Part shown: positions 1-6,366 of the stretch, piece by piece
How positions within the stretch are numbered: position 1 is the stretch's first letter
How the letters are laid out: each line of letters starts with the position of its first letter
Assembly (NCBI GenBank): GCA_023412975.1
Contig: JAEZRB010000303.1
Span: forward strand, 1 to 14,667
DNA from: Bacteroidota bacterium
GTDB lineage: Bacteria > Bacteroidota > Bacteroidia > Chitinophagales > Chitinophagaceae
Length of the DNA: 14,667 nucleotides
Direction of reading: 5' to 3'
Position numbers and translations under genes: made by a program
Notes under the pieces: generated by a model
What the model saw: only the letters and a program-made list of their open reading frames with translations
What the model was told of the DNA's origin: nothing
Database searches by the model: none

Positions 1-377
1 TCATATACACCGGGCTTATCAAATTTTACGGTGGTTTTATTGATAGCGCCATATACAGCCATCATATTGATGTTTTTCTCTGAAATATTGAACCCGTGGA
101 CAACATCTTTTGAGGTGAGATAGAAATCGACCTCGCTACCGACCGGGATATATATTTCCGAAGGCTGAAACTGCCACATGGATGCTACTGAAAAAACCTG
201 GTAGGTTTTCTCATCCAGTTTATTGACCTTGGGTTCGGTGTAGGCCTTGTCATAAGGCAGGCACTCGGGCACATCAGTTTTGTATTTTCCTTTAGCATAG
301 AGCAGGGAAAAAACAAAAAGGCTTATCAAAGCCAGTGTGATGCCAACAACCTTTTTCTCTGATTTATCGATTGTCAT
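1..377 (-). CDS. ba3-type cytochrome c oxidase subunit II, partial (C-terminus beyond left edge)
   Basis: Read directly on the minus strand from an ATG at 377; the frame stays open to base 1, giving 125 residues. Residues 11-28 form one hydrophobic N-terminal anchor, followed by a charged linker and the start of a cupredoxin (CuA) domain. The segment VVHGFNISEKNINM (92-105) matches the first CuA-histidine region of B-family oxidase subunit II, with His94 the likely ligand; the pattern from FQPSEIYIPVG onward resembles the Thermus ba3 subunit from memory. The Cys-rich CuA loop lies outside the window. In such oxidases this domain accepts electrons from cytochrome c and passes them to the haem-copper subunit. 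The 40-residue gene just upstream, 10 bp away, is subunit IIa, giving the IIa-II order known in Thermus; subunit I should follow to the left. Identity is strong; completeness cannot be judged. Confidence 0.88.
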   Translation of the reverse strand, partial: MTIDKSEKKVVGITLALISLFVFSLLYAKGKYKTDVPECLPYDKAYTEPKVNKLDEKTYQVFSVASMWQFQPSEIYIPVGSEVDFYLTSKDVVHGFNISEKNINMMAVYGAINKTTVKFDKPGVY

Positions 378-387
378 AACAAATGTT

Positions 388-510
388 TTAAACTCTGTCG
401 ATCATTAATAAATAGATACCGAAGAAGAAAGCAAGCGTGAGGAGGATAAGAAGAACAAAAAATGCCATCGCTCCTTTTGGCACAAATTTTTTTTCGTTGG
501 GCGATTCCAT
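388..510 (-). CDS. ba3-type cytochrome c oxidase subunit IIa (40 aa, single TM)
   Basis: A small gene starting at the ATG at 508-510. A longer in-frame reading to 648 exists, but its extra 46 residues are Arg/Pro-rich and run into the spacer, so I reject it. The protein has a short polar N-terminus, the motif PKGAMAFF (residues 11-18), one long hydrophobic helix (about 14-36) and a DRV end. Length, topology and the P-K-G-A turn before the helix match the 34-residue subunit IIa of Thermus ba3 oxidase (CoxIIa family). That subunit packs against subunits I and II in the membrane and has no cofactor. It is first in the operon with subunit II. A match to the Bacteroidota -7 box lies 23 bp upstream. 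The coding strand has a run of eight A inside codons 6-8. Confidence 0.85.
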   Translation of the reverse strand: MESPNEKKFVPKGAMAFFVLLILLTLAFFFGIYLLMIDRV

Positions 511-533
511 ATAAGTGGTTTTAGATTCGGTGC

Positions 534-541
534 CAAAAGTA
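534..541 (-). promoter_or_regulatory. Candidate -7 promoter box of the ba3 oxidase operon
   Basis: Minus-strand TACTTTTG fits the Bacteroidota -7 consensus TAnnTTTG and lies 23 bases before the subunit IIa ATG. No TTG is present at the usual -33 spacing. A 10-bp GC palindrome, CCGGGCCCGG (553-562), lies just upstream and could be a protein site. Sequence match only. Confidence 0.45.
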
Positions 542-694
542 TATAGCGCCACCCGGGCCCGGAATGTGATTGGTAAGACAATACCATGATTTTTGTCAGG
601 TAAAATCCTGAGGGCGATCATTAACCTATCACATGGCCTAAAAAACAACCCCTCCTTCGCTAAAACTTCGGCGGGCAGGCAGGCCTCTCCCCAA

Positions 695-715
695 CCCCTC
701 TCCTAAGGAGAGGGG
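695..715. repeat. Palindrome CCCCTCTCCT-A-AGGAGAGGGG, copy 1
   Basis: Perfect 10-bp inverted repeat with one central base at the head of duplication unit 1. Palindromes of this kind recur in Bacteroidota spacers (from memory) and could act as hairpins or REP-like elements. No T-tract follows, so a simple intrinsic terminator is not supported. Confidence 0.8.
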
Positions 716-862
716 CAAGTGTCCTATACTTTATCGTTGCCTATAGATAGATCAAGTATCCAATATCTAGTATCAAGAAAACCAATCTCGTTCCTTATAC
801 AAATCCGGCTCCCGACTAACGACTCCAGACTCCCGACTGCTCCAGCCAGGCCTCTTCCCCAA

Positions 863-883
863 CCCCTCTCCTAAGGAGAGGGG
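863..883. repeat. Palindrome CCCCTCTCCT-A-AGGAGAGGGG, copy 2
   Basis: Identical to the palindrome at 695-715 and in the same place within duplication unit 2, so it was copied with the unit. The flanking bases differ slightly (GTTAGTG here, CAAGTG in copy 1). Confidence 0.8.
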
Positions 884-1010
884 TTAGTGTCCTATACTTT
901 ATCGTTGCATATAGATAGATCAAGTATCCAACATCCAGTATCCAGTATCCAATATCTAGTATCAAGAAAACCAATCTCGTTCCTTATACAAATCCGGCTC
1001 CCGACTATCG

Positions 1011-1028
1011 CCCCGATAGCTATCGGGG
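1011..1028. repeat. Perfect 18-bp palindrome CCCCGATAGCTATCGGGG
   Basis: A perfectly self-complementary 18-mer present only in duplication unit 2, where it replaces a CGACTCCAGACTCC-type segment. A related word, CCCG-CTAT-CGGG, occurs after hemN at 2522-2533, so the motif is reused in the spacers of this genome. It can form a strong cruciform or hairpin; no function can be assigned. Confidence 0.8.
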
Positions 1029-1086
1029 TCTGACTCCTGACTGCTCCAGCATCCTCCCCCGCATGACGAAAATCCTCCCTCCCCTT

Positions 1087-1111
1087 AAGTTGGATCAGCT
1101 TTCTCCAACTT
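1087..1111. promoter_or_regulatory. 8-bp dyad AAGTTGGA-N9-TCCAACTT upstream of hemN
   Basis: Perfect inverted repeat centred about 34 bases before the hemN ATG. It could be an operator or a stem in the 5' leader. A weak -7-like CAATTTTG (1121-1128) lies between it and the ATG. It does not match the Fnr half-site TTGAT closely. Regulatory role is inferred from position only. Confidence 0.4.
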
Positions 1112-1132
1112 TCAAAAATTCAATTTTGTGTT

Positions 1133-2509
1133 ATGGATAGTGTGACGATAAAACCCCTGTTGGTGCGGAAGTATAATAAGCCTGTTCCGCGATACACCAG
1201 CTACCCGACCGTGCCGTTCTGGAAAACCGATCTGCCGGCCGATACATGGAAACATCGATTCGTTGAGGAATTCAATAGAAGTAATGCCTCTGATGGCATT
1301 AGCATCTATGTACACCTGCCGTTTTGCGAATCATTGTGCACATATTGTGGTTGTAATAAAAAAATAACCCAAAACCATTCTGTAGAGGAAGAGTACCTGG
1401 CTGCTATCGAAAAAGAGTGGAAACTTTATCGCAGACTGATGACGCAAACCCCAATCATCCGGGAGATTCACCTGGGTGGCGGCACGCCTACTTTTTTTTC
1501 TCCAAGGAACCTGCGGAAGCTTATACAAATGTTTCTCACGACTGCTATCATACATCCTGTGCATGAATTCAGTATTGAGGGGCATCCAAACAATACCACG
1601 CGACTTCACCTGACGACACTTTATGCTCTCGGCTTCCGGCGGATCAGCTACGGTGTTCAGGACCTCGATCCCACGGTACAACGTCTGATCAACCGCATTC
1701 AACCTGTAGAAAATGTACAACGCGCCGTGGAAGATGCGCGGGCTGTCGGCTTTAGCTCCGTAAACTTTGACCTTATATACGGCCTGCCAAAGCAAACCCT
1801 GCAAAGCATGGAAAATACGATCGAGCAGGTAATCACGTTAAATCCGGACCGCATTGCGTTTTATAGTTATGCCCATGTGCCATGGACCAGTCGCGGGCAA
1901 AGATTGTTTGATGAAAACGATCTGCCAGGTGCAGAAGAAAAGCTCGCGCTTTACCTGAAGGGCAAAGAAATGCTGATGGAACATGGGTATACAGATATCG
2001 GTATGGACCATTTTGCTTTACCGCACGATAGTCTGTATATCGCAAGGCAAAACGGAAACCTTAATCGTAATTTCATGGGTTATACCACTCAGCCGGGCGG
2101 GCTATTGATTGGACTTGGTGTTTCGGCGATCAGTGACCTTGGCAATGCATTCGCACAAAATGAAAAAAGCCTGCATGAATATTATGAAGCGGTTGACGCG
2201 CAGCGTTTCCCTGTCAAAAAAGGACATTTTCTTGACGACGAGGACTTGGGCTTTAGAAAATATATAAAAGATATTTCCTGCAAAGGATATACGGTTTTCA
2301 ATAGCAAGCATCTGCCCTTACTTGAGCAATACAGTTTCCCATTACTCAGGCAGTTTGCTGCAGATGACCTGATAACCTTTGACACACAACACCTCGAATT
2401 AAAAGCCGACGGCTATTTCTTTATCCGAAATATCTGCAGCGCTTTTGATCTTTACCTGCATCGCAATGCTGACTTGCTGAAGGGAGAAGCGTTTAGTAAG
2501 GCTATTTGA
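1133..2509 (+). CDS. hemN: Oxygen-independent coproporphyrinogen III dehydrogenase HemN
   Basis: A radical-SAM enzyme that converts coproporphyrinogen III to protoporphyrinogen IX without oxygen in haem synthesis, in the cytoplasm. At 458 residues it matches the E. coli enzyme (457). Visible marks are the N-terminal KYNKPVPRYTSYPTVPFW signature (13-30), the cluster motif C65-x3-C69-x2-C72-x-C74 with the extra Cys typical of true HemN rather than HemW, the SAM-binding GGGTPT (115-120) and FDLIYGLPKQT in the second half of the barrel. The ATG at 1133 places the signature at the usual distance from the N-terminus. The gene stands alone on the plus strand, divergent from the ba3 oxidase and convergent with the CoA-transferase gene. 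An anaerobic or micro-oxic role fits the neighbouring high-affinity oxidase and the NO/Fe-S operon. No frameshift or missing key residue is seen. Confidence 0.96.
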   Translation: MDSVTIKPLLVRKYNKPVPRYTSYPTVPFWKTDLPADTWKHRFVEEFNRSNASDGISIYVHLPFCESLCTYCGCNKKITQNHSVEEEYLAAIEKEWKLYRRLMTQTPIIREIHLGGGTPTFFSPRNLRKLIQMFLTTAIIHPVHEFSIEGHPNNTTRLHLTTLYALGFRRISYGVQDLDPTVQRLINRIQPVENVQRAVEDARAVGFSSVNFDLIYGLPKQTLQSMENTIEQVITLNPDRIAFYSYAHVPWTSRGQRLFDENDLPGAEEKLALYLKGKEMLMEHGYTDIGMDHFALPHDSLYIARQNGNLNRNFMGYTTQPGGLLIGLGVSAISDLGNAFAQNEKSLHEYYEAVDAQRFPVKKGHFLDDEDLGFRKYIKDISCKGYTVFNSKHLPLLEQYSFPLLRQFAADDLITFDTQHLELKADGYFFIRNICSAFDLYLHRNADLLKGEAFSKAI

Positions 2510-2609
2510 TAGGAATTGGGACCCGCTATCGGGTTAGGAATTGGGGATTGGGAATTGGGGCGGCCTCGAAATCAGAATTCACTACTGGCAACAAATATCT
2601 TAATTCCAA
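2510..2609. other. Low-complexity spacer after hemN
   Basis: Built from reiterated GGAATTGGG / GGATTGGG words with an embedded CCCG-CTAT-CGGG hairpin (2522-2533). An open frame through here (2506-2826, plus) has no recognisable protein character and overlaps the repeats, so no gene is called. Confidence 0.55.
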
Positions 2610-2913
2610 ATTACTAATCATTGCTGTCCGGAATAAATTTTTAGGAAATTATCAAAGCTTTGACCTTCGCGTCATCTATGGCTGTTATTCTCACAGGGGC
2701 TTTTCTTATTTTCATAGCGCCTGTGTACTTGTTTTTCGCCGGTGGCCAAGGATGCCGGAACTCCGTTCAGGCCAGCAGAAACGGCACAGAGTTCCGTTTT
2801 ACCAGTCAACCGTGCCTCTCGCTTAACCCTTAGCGTTAAGACGTTTTGATCAGTAATTTTCTTGTTTCCTTTTCTAAGGGCAGCATTTTCCCCGGACAGC
2901 AATGATTACTAAT
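2610..2913. mobile_element. Candidate MITE or IS relic: ~304 bp, 22-bp terminal inverted repeats
   Basis: The ends 2610-2631 and 2892-2913 are inverted repeats with 21 of 22 pairs matching, including a perfect 17-bp core TAATCATTGCTGTCCGG. They are flanked by an identical 8-mer TAATTCCA at 2601-2608 and 2917-2924, set 1 and 3 bases outside the ends, which could be a target duplication, although the surrounding words are repetitive. The interior has several hairpins: TCAAAGCTTTGA (2652-2663), CACAGG/CCTGTG (2692-2697 with 2720-2725), GGAACTC/GAGTTCC (2757-2763 with 2789-2795) and CTTAAC/GTTAAG (2822-2827 with 2835-2840). No transposase is visible. It sits in a convergent gene spacer, a tolerant place for insertion. 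Alternatives are a structured RNA or a recombination scar. Confidence 0.55.
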
Positions 2914-2931
2914 TACTAATTCCACTATTGA

Positions 2932-4209
2932 TCACTTAAACCGCTCGTGAAACGCCCGCTCCAGGGCTTCGCGATGATTGGGGTGTGCGATGCTGATCAG
3001 GGCTTTTCCTCTTTGTTTTAAATTTTTTCCAAACAGGTTCACGATACCATACTCGGTCACGACCCAGTGCACATGTCCGCGTGTAGTAACGACGCCGGCG
3101 CCCTGCTTCAGAAAAGAGACGATGCGTGATTCGCCCTTTGAAGTCACCGAAGGAAGTGCAATGATTGGCTTACCGCCATCAGATAAAGAAGCGCCCCGGA
3201 TAAAATCCATTTGTCCACCAATACCTGAATACTGGTAAGTGCCGATTGAGTCGGCGCATATCTGCCCGGTGAGATCGATCTCAATTGCGCTGTTGATCGC
3301 AGTAGCGCCCGGATTCTTCCTGATCACACTGGTATCATTCACATATGCGATATCCATGACCCGCATATGTGGGTTATCATCTACAAAATCGTAAAGCCGC
3401 CTGGTACCCACCATAAATCCTGTGACCGACATACCCGCATTGAGTTTTTTCATGCTGTTGTTGATCACTCCCTTTTCCAAAAGCGGGATGATACCATCCG
3501 AAAGCATCTCGGTATGAATGCCAAGATTCTTGTGACCCGTCAGGTTTTGTAATACCTGGTCGGGTATACTACCGATACCGATTTGCAGCGTAGCACCGTC
3601 CTCAATAATGGATGCTACGTTTTTCCCGATCTGCCTGGTGGCATCACTTATTTTTACGGAATAATCTACTTCGGGTAGTTCAGCTTCCTCCGCGACGAGA
3701 TAATCGATCTCGCGAATATGAAGAAAACCATCACCATGGGTACGCGGCATCCTCGGATTTACCTGCGCTATGATGATCCTGGCTGTGTCTACAGCTGCCC
3801 GGGCAATATCGACCGAGGTCCCCAAAGAACAGTAACCATGGGGATCGGGTGGTGAAACCTGGATCAGTGCCACATCTATGGGAAGTATATTTCGCCGGAA
3901 TAATAACGGTATCTCACTTAGAAATATGGGAACATAATCGCCATCATTGCTATTGGCTACCGAACGGGTATTTGCTGATACAAACAGCGAATTAAAGAAA
4001 AAGCTTTTCCGGTATTCGGGCCTGTCGAAATCGATCTTACCCATATTGGTGATACTTACCAGTTCCACATTACTCAGCTCAGCATAACGGTCCTGCAAGG
4101 CCTGCACCAAATGCACAGGAGTAGCCGCGCCGCCGTGTATGAATACCCGATCACCTGATTTTACACATTTTACTGCCTCGCTGGGAGAAACAAAATGCCG
4201 TTCGCTCAT
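2932..4209 (-). CDS. Acetyl-CoA hydrolase / CoA-transferase family protein (Cat1 / 4-hydroxybutyrate CoA-transferase type)
   Basis: A family I CoA-transferase of 425 residues, the usual length for this group. It would move CoA between acetyl-CoA and a short carboxylic acid, or hydrolyse it. The N-terminal domain has the GGAATPVHLVQAL loop (26-38) and VSPPDPHGYCSLG (118-130). The C-terminal domain has GIGSIPDQV (211-219), GIHTEMLSDG (230-239), where Glu234 is the expected catalytic residue forming the glutamyl-CoA thioester, and YQYSGIGGQMDF (325-336), plus VVTEYGIVNLFGKNL near the end. The exact substrate (acetate, succinate, butyrate, 4-hydroxybutyrate) cannot be told from the sequence. It has its own candidate -7 box and is separated by 118 bp from the Rrf2 gene, so it is probably not part of the stress operon. 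Confidence 0.88.
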   Translation of the reverse strand: MSERHFVSPSEAVKCVKSGDRVFIHGGAATPVHLVQALQDRYAELSNVELVSITNMGKIDFDRPEYRKSFFFNSLFVSANTRSVANSNDGDYVPIFLSEIPLLFRRNILPIDVALIQVSPPDPHGYCSLGTSVDIARAAVDTARIIIAQVNPRMPRTHGDGFLHIREIDYLVAEEAELPEVDYSVKISDATRQIGKNVASIIEDGATLQIGIGSIPDQVLQNLTGHKNLGIHTEMLSDGIIPLLEKGVINNSMKKLNAGMSVTGFMVGTRRLYDFVDDNPHMRVMDIAYVNDTSVIRKNPGATAINSAIEIDLTGQICADSIGTYQYSGIGGQMDFIRGASLSDGGKPIIALPSVTSKGESRIVSFLKQGAGVVTTRGHVHWVVTEYGIVNLFGKNLKQRGKALISIAHPNHREALERAFHERFK

Positions 4210-4235
4210 AATTTCATTTTTGATGATATGAGCTG

Positions 4236-4243
4236 CAAATCTA
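4236..4243 (-). promoter_or_regulatory. Candidate -7 promoter box of the CoA-transferase gene
   Basis: Minus-strand TAGATTTG fits TAnnTTTG and lies 26 bases before the ATG at 4209, a normal leader length for Bacteroidota. No clear TTG is present at -33. It supports transcription independent of the upstream operon. Confidence 0.5.
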
Positions 4244-4327
4244 AAAATAAACTTAAGTAATGCGCGTGAAAGAAATCACCCCGATGCCTGCGTGTTATCA
4301 GGTTTGGAATCCGCCAGGGACGGCAGG

Positions 4328-4759
4328 TCAACCGAATAGGTAAGCAAAACCTTTACTGACCGGCTCGCAAAGGTCGATGATCCTTTTCTGGGAAAATACT
4401 TTTTCGATATGATCACGGCCAATTTTGTATTCGTGGTGTATAGGACAGGGATGCGTGGCCGAACATTTACTGAGCCCAAGTCCGCATTCCCTAAACACGT
4501 TACGGCCATCAATGGCGTCAATGATCGTGATAATGGGCTTACGTAATTGTTCTTTGGAAATATAAAATCCACCTGAAGGCCCTTTCATACTATTGATCAC
4601 TCCTTCCCTGACCAGGTTTTGAAGCAGTTTGCCCACGGTATGTTCATTACCATTTATAGCCGCAGCCACCTCTTTTATTCCGGCATTGGTACCAGATTCA
4701 TATTTTGAGGCCAGGTATATCACCGCCTTCACGGCTGTTTTACAAGTTAAGCTTAGCAT
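4328..4759 (-). CDS. Rrf2-family transcriptional regulator with IscR/NsrR-like cysteines
   Basis: A 143-residue DNA-binding regulator starting at MLSLTCKTAVKAVIYLA, the standard Rrf2 N-terminus. A longer in-frame start at 4813 would overlap the upstream gene, so I choose 4759, two bases after the upstream stop. The winged helix spans about 1-70, with IKEVAAAINGNEHTVGKLLQNL (28-49) as recognition region and the wing GPSGGFYIS (60-68). Cys92, Cys99, Cys105 and His108 sit where IscR and NsrR bind a [2Fe-2S] or [4Fe-4S] cluster; the first spacing is one residue longer than in IscR (C-x6-C rather than C-x5-C). The cluster position and the six upstream genes suggest it senses NO or Fe-S status and controls its own operon. 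The ligand is not provable from sequence. Confidence 0.9.
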   Translation of the reverse strand: MLSLTCKTAVKAVIYLASKYESGTNAGIKEVAAAINGNEHTVGKLLQNLVREGVINSMKGPSGGFYISKEQLRKPIITIIDAIDGRNVFRECGLGLSKCSATHPCPIHHEYKIGRDHIEKVFSQKRIIDLCEPVSKGFAYLFG

Positions 4760-4761
4760 AT

Positions 4762-5085
4762 TTATCTGTTTAGAAAAATCTTTCCTTCCTTCGAAATTCT
4801 TTCCGGACTCCAATGAGGCTCAAATGTAAGCGATACTTCAACTTTATACCCAGGGAAAGCGTGTTCCAGTGCTTCTTTGGCTGATTCCAGTATCGAATTC
4901 CCCATAGGACAAAATTGTGTCGTCAAAGTCATCTGCAGGTAGATTTTTTTATCGCTGTCATCAAAATCTACCTGGTAAACCAGTCCGAGATCTACAATGT
5001 TCAATCCTATCTCCGGGTCATTTACCTGCCGAAGCCCTTCTAAGGCCCAACTACATTTCTCCGGGTTGTTTGTAATTACTTCCAT
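4762..5085 (-). CDS. MIP18 family (DUF59) iron-sulfur assembly protein, SufT/PaaD-like
   Basis: A small cytoplasmic protein of 107 residues. The family helps mature Fe-S proteins; members include SufT, PaaD and eukaryotic CIA2. The signature DPEIGLNIVDLGLVY (23-37) is intact, as is TTQFCPMG (55-62) with the conserved reactive Cys59, and the C-terminal PHWSPERISKEGK segment typical of stand-alone members. A GTG at 5088 directly precedes the ATG at 5085; I choose the ATG because it forms a TGATG one-base overlap with the stop of the upstream membrane-protein gene, implying translational coupling. Two bases separate its stop from the Rrf2 start. In this operon it probably rebuilds or loads clusters damaged by NO or oxidants; the client protein is unknown, but the Rrf2 neighbour is a candidate. 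Confidence 0.92.
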   Translation of the reverse strand: MEVITNNPEKCSWALEGLRQVNDPEIGLNIVDLGLVYQVDFDDSDKKIYLQMTLTTQFCPMGNSILESAKEALEHAFPGYKVEVSLTFEPHWSPERISKEGKIFLNR

Positions 5086-6365
5086 CACGAAGCGGGTTTA
5101 TGTGCAACCACCTTACAGACGTTAAAATTGTATAAAACGGCTGCACCCAACAACAGGATGGCTGCCGACTTTAATGCCAGTTCATTTGAAAATAAGATAC
5201 CGCCAAGAAATAACAAAAATCCTATCAGATAGATCACTGCCATGACCGCAAAAATTTTTGCATTAAACAGGTCCTTGGGATCTGGTGTCTTTCCTAAGCC
5301 TGATCTGTGTAGGTAAACTTTATTCCAGGCTATAAATGGCAATGTCTTAAATGTCATGCCCAGGATGATGGCGGTCAGCCACCCAAAAAAGATGGTGAAT
5401 CCATAGCTGAGGATAAGCCTGGCATTATTATCCCAGGCCCAGGAATAAAACAATATAGCCATCAGTACGATCAATGGTAAAGTGATCATTAAAACAGATA
5501 GTAAAGAAATTTTCATCGGCTTATCAATCTTCCTGCGTATCCGCTGTTGAAACGATCGTATAATATAAACGGCGAATAGGATCAGCCCCATTAGCACCAA
5601 TAGCACGGGTAAAAGAAAAACGGGCGAGCGGAAGAAAATAAAACCGACGAAAAAGCCACCCAGTCCGGCATTGATGCAGGCATAGATCCACCAAAGCAAT
5701 TTTGTGTTTTCATATTTTGAAATCATAAACATGGGTATCAGTCTCGACCCCACACCTATGATCAGCAACAGGAACCAGCCAACAATTCCCAGGTGAGCAT
5801 GCAATGGCAAATAGTGTAAAGAATCCCTGGGTAGGAACAGGAATGAGAAATTATACACCAGCAACAAACCCAAAACGGTGGTCACCAATAACCAGCAGGC
5901 TGCCGTAAAAACAAACACTGATTGTACATTCTCATGCTTCGCCTTTGACATACTCATTGCCAGGTTGACCAGGTATAAAAGGATTGCCGCATTCACCAGG
6001 ATGCCACCCCATCGTGCCGGCCAACCGATATCGAATACATAGAATGCATAGATCAACAGTGGTATGCCGATCGCTGCCAGCAAAAAACTCAGGAATGCGA
6101 GTGTGTCGCTAAAAAGTTTACGCTCGATCAACACAGGAACCAGCTGGTGACTGGCACCCAAAATGATCATCGTGCCCCAACCCAGGGCCATAATATGCGT
6201 GATGGCCAGGGTATGCGGATGAAAATAATGTTGTGCAAAAGCGGGGGTAGAAAATACGAGCAGTAGCGTTGCGACAAGAAAAGAAATGGCCGCATAGATA
6301 TAAAAAGGAATTACAACCCTATGCGATGTATTAGCAACAGTTCCGGTGACATTGGCGCCATTCAT
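5085..6365 (-). CDS. 12-TM membrane protein related to NnrS / haem-copper oxidase subunit I
   Basis: A 426-residue integral membrane protein with about 12 hydrophobic segments and almost no soluble domain. Histidines cluster at membrane edges: H49, H51 and H57 with H73 in the first quarter, and H184, H189, H191 before the sixth or seventh helix. The two regions THIMALGWGTMIILGASHQL (56-75) and HLGIVGWFLLLIIGVGSRLI (191-210) look like copies of one unit, His-x(n)-G-W-x(4)-I-x-G-x(3)-x-L-(I/V)-P. The pattern recalls NnrS (haem- and copper-containing NO-stress protein) and, more loosely, subunit I of haem-copper oxidases. It is too unlike NorB or CcoN to be called an enzyme. It lies one base after the DUF2249 gene and overlaps the DUF59 gene, so it belongs to the stress operon. 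A role in NO tolerance is inferred from context. Confidence 0.72.
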   Translation of the reverse strand: MNGANVTGTVANTSHRVVIPFYIYAAISFLVATLLLVFSTPAFAQHYFHPHTLAITHIMALGWGTMIILGASHQLVPVLIERKLFSDTLAFLSFLLAAIGIPLLIYAFYVFDIGWPARWGGILVNAAILLYLVNLAMSMSKAKHENVQSVFVFTAACWLLVTTVLGLLLVYNFSFLFLPRDSLHYLPLHAHLGIVGWFLLLIIGVGSRLIPMFMISKYENTKLLWWIYACINAGLGGFFVGFIFFRSPVFLLPVLLVLMGLILFAVYIIRSFQQRIRRKIDKPMKISLLSVLMITLPLIVLMAILFYSWAWDNNARLILSYGFTIFFGWLTAIILGMTFKTLPFIAWNKVYLHRSGLGKTPDPKDLFNAKIFAVMAVIYLIGFLLFLGGILFSNELALKSAAILLLGAAVLYNFNVCKVVAHKPAS

Positions 6366-6366
6366 A

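Larger units (their letters stand above)
681..1050. repeat. Imperfect direct duplication, units about 681-847 and 848-1050
   Basis: The two units share long exact runs, for example AGTGTCCTATACTTTATCG (from 718 and 886) and a stretch of about 60 bases ending CGGCTCCCGACTA. Each begins with AGGCCTC and ends with GACTGCTCCAGC. Unit 2 is about 36 bases longer: it carries an extra ATCCAGTATCC-type expansion near 930-950 and a substituted tail containing an 18-bp palindrome at 1011-1028. The lack of drift in the long shared runs suggests a recent duplication. Function unknown; it may simply be spacer amplification. Confidence 0.85.
511..1132. other. Gene-free divergent spacer between ba3 oxidase operon and hemN
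   Basis: This 622-base stretch has no credible gene. The oxidase side holds a -7 box and a GC palindrome. The middle (about 681-1050) is an imperfect tandem duplication made of short reiterated words and palindromes, described separately. The hemN side is pyrimidine-rich and then AT-rich, with a 25-bp dyad close to the hemN start. No tRNA, IS open reading frame or CRISPR structure was seen. Confidence 0.7.

Noticed and set aside
511..648. N-terminal extension of the subunit IIa frame
   Set aside because: The added residues are unlike the family and cover the predicted promoter; the 40-residue form matches the known length.
695..715. Intrinsic terminator at the CCCCTCTCCT palindrome
   Set aside because: No T-tract on either strand after the stem, and it lies between divergent genes where no 3' end is expected.
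681..1050. Possible CRISPR array
   Set aside because: Only two long unequal units, no regular repeat-spacer alternation and no cas genes nearby.
2506..2826. Open frame of 106 codons on the plus strand after hemN
   Set aside because: It overlaps the hemN stop, starts in low-complexity repeats, runs into the inverted-repeat element and has no protein-like pattern that I recognise.
2672..2902. Minus-strand open frame of 76 codons inside the candidate mobile element
   Set aside because: It begins inside the terminal repeat and overlaps hairpins; there is no transposase motif. It could be a degraded coding remnant but is not supportable as a gene.
4276..4572. 98-codon minus-strand frame overlapping the Rrf2 gene
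   Set aside because: Shadow frame; the overlapping Rrf2 protein has clear family motifs and this one has none.
5085..6365. Calling the 12-TM protein a nitric oxide reductase (NorB) or cbb3 oxidase subunit I
   Set aside because: The full six-histidine arrangement and helix order of those enzymes are not evident; only a looser resemblance can be defended.
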